In this document: in pieces, positions 36,609 through 43,285 of the stretch
Position numbering within the stretch: position 1 is the first letter of the stretch
Layout of the letters: every line of letters starts with the position of its first letter
DNA from: Nitrosomonas sp. Nm166
GTDB lineage: Bacteria > Pseudomonadota > Gammaproteobacteria > Burkholderiales > Nitrosomonadaceae
DNA: 43,285 nt
Assembly (NCBI RefSeq): GCF_900112825.1
Contig: NZ_FONE01000029.1
Location: forward strand, 1-43,285
Reading direction: 5' to 3'
The notes under the pieces: generated by a model
What the model saw: the letters and a program-made list of their open reading frames with translations, nothing else
The model's database searches: none
What the model was told of the DNA's origin: nothing
Translations under genes and position numbers: made by a program

Positions 36609-37031
36609 ATGCGACATTACGAAATAGTTTTTATTGTTCATCCTGATCAAAGTGAACAAGTGCCTGCAATGATCGAACGCTATCGGGGTATTGTTACTGC
36701 AAAGAATGGCAAAATTCATCGCGTGGAAGATTGGGGTCGCCGCCAACTGGCCTATCTGGTCCAGAAAGTTCATAAAGCGCATTATGTATTGATGAATATT
36801 GAATGTGATCAAGAAACTTTGAATGATCTAGATCATGCTTTTAAATTTAGTGATGCTATTCTTCGACATTTAACCCTTCGGACAGATGGTCCTATCACAG
36901 AACCATCCCCTATGATGCGCCAAGAAGAAAGATCCAGTTCTGCAGGTTCGCCTATTTCAGATACCCGTACTGTTGATTCAGAGGCAGACGATTTAGCAGA
37001 TGAATCTGGCGTTTCTGCATCGACTGTATAG
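36609..37031 (+). CDS. rpsF: 30S ribosomal protein S6 with an acidic tail
   Basis: The 140-residue product begins [20 protein letters not shown] and contains [20 protein letters not shown], the S6 core (about 1-95), which partners with S18 on the 30S platform. After residue 95 a Ser/Asp/Glu-rich low-complexity tail of about 45 residues follows; E. coli S6 also carries an acidic tail. ATG 36609 with AAGGAA upstream is chosen over GTG/TTG-type starts further 5' (36558). It is the first gene of the rpsF-priB-rpsR-rplI operon. Confidence 0.95.
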   Translation: MRHYEIVFIVHPDQSEQVPAMIERYRGIVTAKNGKIHRVEDWGRRQLAYLVQKVHKAHYVLMNIECDQETLNDLDHAFKFSDAILRHLTLRTDGPITEPSPMMRQEERSSSAGSPISDTRTVDSEADDLADESGVSASTV

Positions 37032-37034
37032 CAA

Positions 37035-37331
37035 TTGGATTGTAATCAAACAATTATTTGTGGAAAAATTATTAAGCGATGCGCTTTACGCTACACCCCA
37101 GCGGGTATTGCCGTTATTGAATTTACTGTCAATCATGTATCTCAGCAAATCGAAGCTGGTGTAGCGCGACAAATAATGTGCGAAATTTCTACAGTTGCAT
37201 TAGGACAATTGGCTTTGACGGTTGCTGAGTTAAAAATTAACAGTAAGATAAAATTAATCGGATTTCTCAATAGAAAAAGCCATCTGAGTCAACAACTGGT
37301 ATTGCATGCTAATGATGTCATACTCATTTAA
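37035..37331 (+). CDS. priB: Primosomal replication protein PriB
   Basis: A single OB-fold DNA-binding protein of the replication-restart primosome, encoded between rpsF and rpsR as in many proteobacteria. The 98-residue product has CGKIIKRCALRYTPAGIAVI followed by EFTVNHVSQQIEAGVARQ, and VALGQLA later, which match PriB. The only usable start is TTG 37035, 3 nt after the rpsF stop and without a visible ribosome-binding site, so it is probably translated by coupling to rpsF. dnaB, which acts in the same process, follows the operon. Confidence 0.88.
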   Translation: MDCNQTIICGKIIKRCALRYTPAGIAVIEFTVNHVSQQIEAGVARQIMCEISTVALGQLALTVAELKINSKIKLIGFLNRKSHLSQQLVLHANDVILI

Positions 37332-37350
37332 TCAGTAAATAGGAATTAAA

Positions 37351-37632
37351 ATGACGCGTTTTATAAGACGTAAAGACAGTAAAGATAAAGAAAAAGAAAA
37401 AAAAGCCAATCGCCCTCTATTCAAGCGTAAGAAGTTTTGTCGTTTCACTGCGGAAGGCATAAAGCACGTGGATTATAAAGACGTCGAACTCTTGAAAGAT
37501 TTTATTAGTGAGAACGGTAAAATAATTCCAGCACGCATTACCGGCACAAGTACTCGTTATCAGCGCCAGCTTAGTACAGCGGTGGAGCGGGCTCGTTTTC
37601 TGGCATTATTGCCTTATACTGATCAGCACTGA
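37351..37632 (+). CDS. rpsR: 30S ribosomal protein S18
   Basis: The 93-residue basic product has [20 protein letters not shown], then [20 protein letters not shown] and [20 protein letters not shown], the S18 core. An N-terminal Lys/Glu-rich lead of about 25 residues makes it slightly longer than E. coli S18 (75). AGGAAT precedes the ATG. It lies 19 nt after priB and 11 nt before rplI. Confidence 0.97.
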   Translation: MTRFIRRKDSKDKEKEKKANRPLFKRKKFCRFTAEGIKHVDYKDVELLKDFISENGKIIPARITGTSTRYQRQLSTAVERARFLALLPYTDQH

Positions 37633-37643
37633 GGAGCAACAAA

Positions 37644-38099
37644 ATGCAAATTATTTTGATGGAAAAAATCGCTAATTTGGGGCAGTTGGGTGATATTGTT
37701 AATGTCAGAAGCGGTTTTGCACGTAATTACCTGATTCCTCAGGGAAAAGCAAAGCGTGCGACAGAGCAGGCCATTGCAGAGTTTCAGTCTAAGCGCGCTG
37801 AACTTGAAAAGGCTCATGCCGCATCTCTAGCGGCCGCTCAGGCGATTGCTGATAAATTGGATGGATTGCTAGTACAGATTACCCAGAAAGCCGGAAGTGA
37901 TGGAAAACTGTTTGGCTCAGTTACGAATGCAAATATTGCTCAAGCACTTGTTGAACAAGGCTTTACAATTGAAAAATCCATGATCCGCATGCCGAATGGC
38001 CAACTAAAACAAGTAGGGGATTACCCGCTGACAGTGGTATTGCATGGTGATGTTTCAGCGCATATTACCGTGTCTGTATTAGGCGAAGCAACAATCTGA
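37644..38099 (+). CDS. rplI: 50S ribosomal protein L9
   Basis: The 151-residue product begins [20 protein letters not shown], the N-terminal RNA-binding domain of L9, followed by the long connecting helix (Ala/Glu/Lys-rich, about 40-75) and the C-terminal domain (about 80-150, [19 protein letters not shown]). The length matches E. coli (149). TGAGGAGCAA gives a good ribosome-binding site. It is the last gene of the operon before a terminator. Confidence 0.97.
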   Translation: MQIILMEKIANLGQLGDIVNVRSGFARNYLIPQGKAKRATEQAIAEFQSKRAELEKAHAASLAAAQAIADKLDGLLVQITQKAGSDGKLFGSVTNANIAQALVEQGFTIEKSMIRMPNGQLKQVGDYPLTVVLHGDVSAHITVSVLGEATI

Positions 38100-38131
38100 T
38101 AGAAAAGCTTTTTTAAACAAAAATATTTCAG

Positions 38132-38159
38132 AAGGACTATTAGCAATAGTCCTTTTTTA
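38132..38159 (+). terminator. Intrinsic terminator after rplI
   Basis: AAGGACTAT (38132-38140) and ATAGTCCTT (38146-38154) form a perfect 9-bp stem with a 5-nt loop, followed by TTTTT. It separates the ribosomal operon from dnaB, which begins 62 nt later. Confidence 0.9.
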
Positions 38160-38220
38160 TTTGGAATTAGCAAGTGATAGAATTAAAACATTCATCCCCT
38201 GTGTTTCTGAATGGATATCC

Positions 38221-39609
38221 ATGGCGCAATCATCTTTTATTATCGATCAGGATCAGCTTGTAGATCCCTATAAGGCCCCACCGCACTCTATTGAAAGCGA
38301 GCAATCTGTCTTGGGAGGACTCATGCTGGATAATAGCGCCTGGGAGAAAATTGCTGACATCATTACCGATAGTGATTTTTATCGGCATGATCATCGTTTG
38401 ATTTACTATCATATCTGTAAGTTAATAGAACATAATAAACCTGCTGATGTGGTTACGGTTGCTGAATCTTTAGAAATGTCCGCAGAGCTTCAGAGTGTAG
38501 GTGGTCTCGCCTATATCGGTGCTATCGTACAAAATACCCCATCGGCTGCTAATATCAGGCGCTATGCTGAAATTGTGCGTGAACGCTCCATTATGCGCAA
38601 TTTGGCACAGGTCGGTGTACAAATCACCGATTCTGCCTATAACCCGGCTGGACGTTCCGCAGCTAACTTGTTAGATGAAGCGGAAGCAAAAGTTTTTGAA
38701 ATTGCTGAAGAAGGTGCCCGAGGTAAAGAGGGCTTCATAGATATTCAGCCTCTCTTAAAGCAAGTTGTTGAAAGGATAGAGGTACTTTATAGTCAAGATA
38801 ACTCCAGTAATGTCACCGGCATTGCTTCAGGTTTTTACGATCTCGATCAAAAAACATCCGGTTTCCAGCCCGGCGATTTAATCATTGTGGCGGGTCGGCC
38901 ATCCATGGGTAAAACTGCCTTCTCACTTAATATTGCAGAGCATGTTGCACTGGAATTAAGAAAGCCAGTTGCTGTATTCAGCATGGAGATGAGCGGAGCG
39001 CAGCTTGCGATGCGTTTGCTGGGATCTGTCGGAAAACTGGATCAGCATAGGGTTCGCACCGGTCGCCTGGATGATCAGGATTGGCCCAAACTGACCCATG
39101 CGTTGGGCAAACTGAATGAAGCCCCTATTTTTATCGATGAGAGTGCGGCGCTGAATGCTCTGGAGCTAAGAGCACGGGCAAGACGGCTCTATCGTCAATA
39201 TGGTGAATTAGGCCTGATTGTGGTGGACTATTTGCAATTAATGTCATCCAGCAGTCATGGAGAAAATCGTGCTACTGAAATTTCAGAGATATCGCGTGCG
39301 CTGAAAGGTCTGGCCAAGGAATTGAAAGTGCCTGTGATCGCGTTATCACAACTTAACCGCAGCCTTGAGCAACGTCCTAATAAGCGCCCGGTGATGTCGG
39401 ATTTGCGTGAATCGGGCGCGATAGAACAAGATGCCGATGTGATTCTTTTTATTTACAGAGATGAAGTTTATAACCCGGATTCGCCAGACAAAGGGATTGC
39501 AGAAATTATCATCGGTAAACAAAGAAACGGTCCGATTGGCAAAGTCGATCTGACTTTCCTGGGTGAATATACCCGTTTTGAAAGTTATGCCAGGCCAGAA
39601 TATTATTAG
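38221..39609 (+). CDS. dnaB: Replicative DNA helicase DnaB
   Basis: The hexameric fork helicase. The 462-residue product has an N-terminal helical domain (about 18-120, APPHSIESEQSVLGGLMLDN), a linker, and a RecA-like motor with Walker A VAGRPSMGKTAFSLNIAEHV, Walker B LIVVDYLQLMSS and the Arg finger/DNA-loop region ALSQLNRSLEQRPNKRPVMS. ATG 38221 is preferred; TTG 38161 would lie in the terminator. A Shine-Dalgarno-like AGGAGG follows immediately after its stop (39608-39613), but no intact gene starts there. Confidence 0.97.
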   Translation: MAQSSFIIDQDQLVDPYKAPPHSIESEQSVLGGLMLDNSAWEKIADIITDSDFYRHDHRLIYYHICKLIEHNKPADVVTVAESLEMSAELQSVGGLAYIGAIVQNTPSAANIRRYAEIVRERSIMRNLAQVGVQITDSAYNPAGRSAANLLDEAEAKVFEIAEEGARGKEGFIDIQPLLKQVVERIEVLYSQDNSSNVTGIASGFYDLDQKTSGFQPGDLIIVAGRPSMGKTAFSLNIAEHVALELRKPVAVFSMEMSGAQLAMRLLGSVGKLDQHRVRTGRLDDQDWPKLTHALGKLNEAPIFIDESAALNALELRARARRLYRQYGELGLIVVDYLQLMSSSSHGENRATEISEISRALKGLAKELKVPVIALSQLNRSLEQRPNKRPVMSDLRESGAIEQDADVILFIYRDEVYNPDSPDKGIAEIIIGKQRNGPIGKVDLTFLGEYTRFESYARPEYY

Positions 39610-39762
39610 GAGGATATTTTCAGCAGTTTGAGCGATGCAGCGGTCGTCATCGAGTTACCACAGCGGGTGATACCCGGATCGTGGTGGCAGGGTTAAGATG
39701 CAGCCAAGTACCGAAATCTGGGCAGCAGCTGCAGTGATACTTGCTATTGTCGGCAGGTTTGA
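39610..39762. other. Junction between dnaB and the GC-rich accessory operon
   Basis: The interval starts with an orphan AGGAGG and holds only short frames (for example 22 codons from TTG 39628) that match nothing I know. Base composition rises sharply from here on. It may be the scar where the former downstream neighbour of dnaB was replaced. Confidence 0.4.
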
Positions 39763-41130
39763 TCACCAGCGAAATGCCAGGCTCGTCATGAAAAAATCTA
39801 CGCTCTTACCACCGGCCTGTGTCAAGGCTTTGCCAGTGTTGAAATGGACTGCAGCAGCGCGGATCTCCCACTGCGGATGGGGGCGATAACTGCCTTCCAC
39901 TCTAATCTGGTCACCGATATACCGGCCGGTTCCGATGGTTTCTGGTATCGCTACTAAGGGTGCGGGTGGCGTGTAAACCGCATCGGCTTTGTAATGCTTC
40001 CATAGGAAATTCCAGCCTACAATGAGTGTTAACGCAGGAACCGGCTTGATGGTCAAAGCCGGTTGCACGTCCATGATATTGCCCGGTGCCAATAGGGCCG
40101 CCTCACTGAAGTAGGTGGGGTTGGGATAGAGTGCATTAAAGGTACCAAGCTGCCCGTTGTTTGGATTCTTGTCACCGCTGGCAATATCCGCTTTCAGGCT
40201 GAGCCGCGGTGACCAGGGAAGCGTTGTAAAGGTAAAACCCGTATCGGAGGCGACCGTCCAGGCACGGATGGTCTGGTTGCCGACATGGCCGATCTGGAAT
40301 AGAGCTTCCAGGTTCCAGTCCCAGTTCTTTGCAGAACCAAACAGCCGTGTGCCGAAAGAATGCCTGTGTTCCCGTCCCTGCGCTGTTGCAAACTGTGCCT
40401 GATCCCTTTCGTAACCCAGCCAGTAGAGATCGATTTTTAAAGGGGCAATACTTTCCGGTGCGAGTGTGGCATATAAGCCGTACAGCGATTGAGATTTAGT
40501 GGTTGTGTCATCAAAGGCGTCCGGCTTATTGAGAACCGGACGGAAGGCGAAAGCGTCGATGCGGTGCGATCCCTGCTTCCAGCCGGCGCGAGCGCCATCG
40601 AAAGCGAGGCGAATGTTGGGGCCCTCTCGCACCGCGATCAGGCGTGAGGAACCGAGAGTCATTTCCTGCCTGCCAGCGCGAAGGGAAAACCTATCGCCAT
40701 TCCATGCCAGAAAACCTTGTTGCAAGTCGAGGCTGCTTTGATCGGTGCTCTCAGGTCCGCCACGGCGCCCGGCTTCGTCGTATGCTCCGAATTGCATGAA
40801 CATCTGCATATGCTTGCCGACACGTACGTCACCATGCACCAAGCCTCGAAACAGTGTATAGTCATCACCCCTTCGGATGTCTATTGTGTTACCGATACCG
40901 AAATCCACCGGCCAATAACCCTGGGCACGCACGCGCGCATCGGCACCCAAGGTGAGTGCGGCTGTCTCGCCGATCCGCCAGCATTTGGGCATGATTTTGC
41001 TGCAATCTGCTCTCCAATCTTCTTCGAATCGTAGCGGCTGATATTCGGATGCAACTGCTGGCAATGACGTGGCGAGCATTACAGCGGCAACCAGGCTGGC
41101 CTTGCGATTTTTTGCCATCTGCAGATGCAT
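39763..41130 (-). CDS. Alginate-export-family outer-membrane porin
   Basis: The 455-residue precursor has a signal peptide (MAKNRKASLVAAVMLATSLP then AVA before SEYQ). The mature part is a likely beta-barrel of amphipathic strands that ends in the Phe/Trp C-terminus SLAFRW expected for outer-membrane insertion. Segments such as DARVRAQGYWPVDFG, SLRAGRQEMTLGSSRLIAVR and FDGARAGW are characteristic of the AlgE-like alginate export domain. Members of this family outside alginate operons act as general or substrate-specific channels. The start is ATG 41130 or 41118; GTG-type starts up to 41223 would overlap the upstream gene. Context suggests it imports the amidohydrolase substrate. Confidence 0.83.
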   Translation of the reverse strand: MHLQMAKNRKASLVAAVMLATSLPAVASEYQPLRFEEDWRADCSKIMPKCWRIGETAALTLGADARVRAQGYWPVDFGIGNTIDIRRGDDYTLFRGLVHGDVRVGKHMQMFMQFGAYDEAGRRGGPESTDQSSLDLQQGFLAWNGDRFSLRAGRQEMTLGSSRLIAVREGPNIRLAFDGARAGWKQGSHRIDAFAFRPVLNKPDAFDDTTTKSQSLYGLYATLAPESIAPLKIDLYWLGYERDQAQFATAQGREHRHSFGTRLFGSAKNWDWNLEALFQIGHVGNQTIRAWTVASDTGFTFTTLPWSPRLSLKADIASGDKNPNNGQLGTFNALYPNPTYFSEAALLAPGNIMDVQPALTIKPVPALTLIVGWNFLWKHYKADAVYTPPAPLVAIPETIGTGRYIGDQIRVEGSYRPHPQWEIRAAAVHFNTGKALTQAGGKSVDFFMTSLAFRW

Positions 41131-41164
41131 ACAGATTTGCCGGGTAAGAGACGTGCTATCTGCA

Positions 41165-43033
41165 TCATATTGCCCAGCACGAACAGCCGAGTGCTCCCCA
41201 GAAGCCGCGTTGATCATTGGCATCTACAGCATCCTGATACGCGCGCCCGTGGGCATGGTCATGCACAGAACAACTGGTGCCGCAATCGCAGGCCGCGTGA
41301 GCAAGCGAGTGTAGCGCTGCACCTGCCGCAGGCTTGAAATAACCACCAAAATGATTCACCGGTGACCAATCAGGCATGGCTGGCGGCATGGGCGGGGAAA
41401 GCGCGCTAAACTCGTTGTCACCGTAAACAATGCGTCCACCTACAACAGTAAGCACCGAAACGAGATTTCGGATCTGATCATCCGGAACGCTGAAATAATC
41501 ATCCGATAGCACGGCGAGGTCAGCATATTGACCCGGTTTAATCTGACCTTTGACACCTTCCTCGTTCGAGAACCAGGTATTTGCCTGTGTATAAAGACGT
41601 AGCGCAGTTTCGCGATCGACGAGATTTGCTGCCGGATATAGCAGCAGACCGCCCAATGTCTTGCCGGTGGTGAGCCAATAAAGCGCATTCCATGGGTCGT
41701 AGCTGGCTACACGAGTGGCATCGGTGCCTGCGCCGACATTGACGCCCATTTGCAGCATGCGTTGATAGGGTGGTGTGCGCTCCGCAGCCTTGCGGCCGTA
41801 GCGCTGCACGAAAAATTCACCCTGATAGGCCATGCGGTGCTGGACGGCGATGCCGCCACCAAGTTTGGCGATGCGCTCGAGATTGGCGTCGGTCACCGTT
41901 TCGGCGTGATCGAAAAACCAGTGTATTCCATTAAAAGGAATGTCCCGGTTCACTTTCTCGAATACATCCAATGCACGGGAAATTGTTTCGTTATAAGTGG
42001 CGTGCAAGCGAAACGGCCAGTGATTGCTGGCCAGGATACGCACTACGGCCTCCAGATCATTTTCCATGTTCGGCGCCATATCCGGTCGTGGCATGCGAAA
42101 GTCCTCAAAATCCGCCGCGGAAAAAACCAGCATCTCACCTGCGCCATTATGGCGATAGTAGTCGTCGCCGTCCCCAGGTTTTCCCATTTTTGTCCATTTA
42201 GTGAAATCGGAAACTTCTTCGCCAGCTTTCTGCGTGAACAGATTGTAGGCGATGCGCAGAGTTAATTCTCCAGCCCTCTGCAGTTCCTCAATAACTTTGT
42301 AGTCATCAGGGTAGTTCTGAAAACCACCGCCGGCATCGATTGCGCTGGTGATACCCAGGCGGTTCATTTCCCGCATGAAATGACGGGTGGAATTGAGCTG
42401 ATACTCGTAAGGTAATTTAGGGCCTTTGGCGAGCGCTGCATACAAAATCATTGCGTTCGGCTCCGCCAACAGCAGTCCGGTAGGTTCTCCGTTGCTATCC
42501 TTGGCGATCAGACCACCCTTTGGGTTGGGGGTATCACGGTCATAGCCGCAAGCGCGCAGTGCTGCCCGATTAAGCAATGCGCGATCGTAGAGATGCAAAA
42601 TAAAAACCGGTGTATCTGGTGCGACTGCATTGATTTCATCGAGTGTCGGCAAGCGCTTTTCTGCAAATTGCATTTCGGTAAAGCCACCGACGATACGTAC
42701 CCATTGCGGTGCGGGCGTGCGTGCTACCTGTTCCTTCAAGCGGCGCATGGCATCAGCCAGCGAAGGAAGGCCATCCCAGCGCAGCTCCATGTTGTAACTG
42801 AGTCCGCCGCGGATGAAATGCAGGTGCGAATCGATGAGGCCGGGGATGACACGGCGATGATTGAGGTCCACCACCTGTGTCTCGTTATCGGCCAGGCGCA
42901 TCACCTCACTGTCATCCCCCACGGCGATGAAATGGCCGTTGGAGATGGCAACAGCCGTGGCTTGTGGCTGCTGGTGGTCAAGCGTCGTGAATTGGCCATT
43001 GCGGAGGATTAACTGAGTTTTAGGGCTGTTCAT
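41165..43033 (-). CDS. Amidohydrolase family protein (Amidohydro_3/YtcJ type) with a Cys/His-rich tail
   Basis: A metal-dependent hydrolase of 622 residues. The metal site begins with VIPGLIDSHLHFIRGG (HxH, about 69-84); further ligands are likely in FRLHATYN, HWFFDHAETV and VGAGTDATR. The end of the core is GQIKPGQYADLAVLSDDYFS and VVGGRIVYG, typical of this family. A tail after about residue 555 is rich in Pro then Cys and His (CDCGTSCSVHDHAHGR, ALGCSCWAI) and could bind metal. There is no signal peptide, so it is probably cytoplasmic. The substrate is unknown (amide, carbamate or cyclic imide). AAAGGAGAAAACG precedes the ATG. The porin follows 34 nt downstream. Confidence 0.88.
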   Translation of the reverse strand: MNSPKTQLILRNGQFTTLDHQQPQATAVAISNGHFIAVGDDSEVMRLADNETQVVDLNHRRVIPGLIDSHLHFIRGGLSYNMELRWDGLPSLADAMRRLKEQVARTPAPQWVRIVGGFTEMQFAEKRLPTLDEINAVAPDTPVFILHLYDRALLNRAALRACGYDRDTPNPKGGLIAKDSNGEPTGLLLAEPNAMILYAALAKGPKLPYEYQLNSTRHFMREMNRLGITSAIDAGGGFQNYPDDYKVIEELQRAGELTLRIAYNLFTQKAGEEVSDFTKWTKMGKPGDGDDYYRHNGAGEMLVFSAADFEDFRMPRPDMAPNMENDLEAVVRILASNHWPFRLHATYNETISRALDVFEKVNRDIPFNGIHWFFDHAETVTDANLERIAKLGGGIAVQHRMAYQGEFFVQRYGRKAAERTPPYQRMLQMGVNVGAGTDATRVASYDPWNALYWLTTGKTLGGLLLYPAANLVDRETALRLYTQANTWFSNEEGVKGQIKPGQYADLAVLSDDYFSVPDDQIRNLVSVLTVVGGRIVYGDNEFSALSPPMPPAMPDWSPVNHFGGYFKPAAGAALHSLAHAACDCGTSCSVHDHAHGRAYQDAVDANDQRGFWGALGCSCWAI

Positions 43034-43120
43034 CGTTTTCTCCTTTAGCTGTTAGATGTGGCGGCAGGAAAATACCGGACAACGCGGTGACTATATCTGC
43101 CATCCACGTTCCATACCGTT

Positions 43121-43285
43121 TTACTTTTTTGTGATGGCAAAGTAACTTGTCATCAGATTCCGGTAGTTCGGAATGTAACTGGATAATAATGCGCCCAGCC
43201 CTTCGACATCGTTGCGCCAGTCGCGGTGCAATTCACTGGCCACACTGAACCAGTTGATCAGTTGCACGCCGGCGGCCTGCATCCT
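43121..43285 (-). CDS. C-terminal end of an isochorismatase-like hydrolase (5' cut by window edge)
   Basis: The last 54 codons are visible on the minus strand, including MQAAGVQLINWFSVASELHR, DWRNDVEGLGALLSSYIPNY and RNLMTSY. This resembles the end of YcaC-type cysteine hydrolases of the isochorismatase superfamily, recalled from family patterns. The catalytic Asp/Lys/Cys lie outside the window. It is 87 nt upstream of the amidohydrolase gene on the same strand, probably one operon. Confidence 0.7.
   Translation of the reverse strand, partial: RMQAAGVQLINWFSVASELHRDWRNDVEGLGALLSSYIPNYRNLMTSYFAITKK

Noticed and set aside
39628..39889. Short frames after dnaB as the remains of alr or another dnaB neighbour
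   Set aside because: Translations in all frames show no recognisable motif, so no identity can be claimed.

Overview
This window looks like a chromosomal segment of a betaproteobacterial ammonia oxidizer, most likely Nitrosomonas or a close relative. The best pointers are a small periplasmic metal-binding protein of the SmbP type (first described in Nitrosomonas europaea), a chemolithoautotrophic RuBisCO operon, and betaproteobacterial gene orders (thrS-infC-rpmI-rplT-pheS-pheT-ihfA-merR-tRNA-Pro; lptC-lptA-lptB-rpoN-hpf-ptsN-hprK; rpsF-priB-rpsR-rplI-dnaB). Base composition is moderately AT-rich in the housekeeping parts. It is visibly richer in G+C in the RuBisCO block and richest in the last 3.5 kb (judged by eye, not computed).

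Layout. 1-388: the acidic end of an unknown gene, then noncoding DNA with two hairpins. 389-8923: an unknown membrane protein and the translation block (thrS, infC with a rare AUA start, rpmI, rplT, pheS, pheT), ihfA, a MerR-type regulator and tRNA-Pro(GGG). 9001-11530: surE, pcm and nlpD, without the rpoS that often follows. 11609-16417 (minus strand): smbP, cbbY, a Sua5-type threonylcarbamoyl-AMP synthase, a clsB-like cardiolipin synthase and nadA. 16641-22555: lipopolysaccharide export (lptCAB), sigma-54, ribosome hibernation factor, nitrogen-PTS EIIA, HPr kinase and ubiX. 22582-25792 (minus): 5-formyl-THF cyclo-ligase, mutY, a Rof-like Rho inhibitor and a secreted Gly/Asp/His-rich protein.

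25969-32774 is the most interesting part. It is a red-type (form IC-like) RuBisCO module: cbbR, cbbL, cbbS, a 46-codon ORF echoing the CbbX N-terminus, cbbX, a 113-residue unknown protein, and a class II aldolase with an extra C-terminal domain. It is bracketed by an 18-bp near-perfect inverted repeat. Just inside the left repeat lie a decayed IS5-family transposase and a decayed ppsA 5' fragment, so the module probably arrived or was rearranged by mobile DNA. A perfect palindrome between cbbR and cbbL is a good CbbR operator candidate.

32827-39609: an HDOD protein, trpG-trpD-trpC without trpE, and the rpsF-priB-rpsR-rplI operon followed by dnaB. 39763-43285 (minus, GC-rich): an isochorismatase-like hydrolase (cut by the window edge), an Amidohydro_3-type hydrolase with a Cys/His-rich tail and an alginate-export-type porin. 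These form a probable accessory operon next to dnaB.

No CRISPR array, rRNA, prophage or recognisable defence system was seen.
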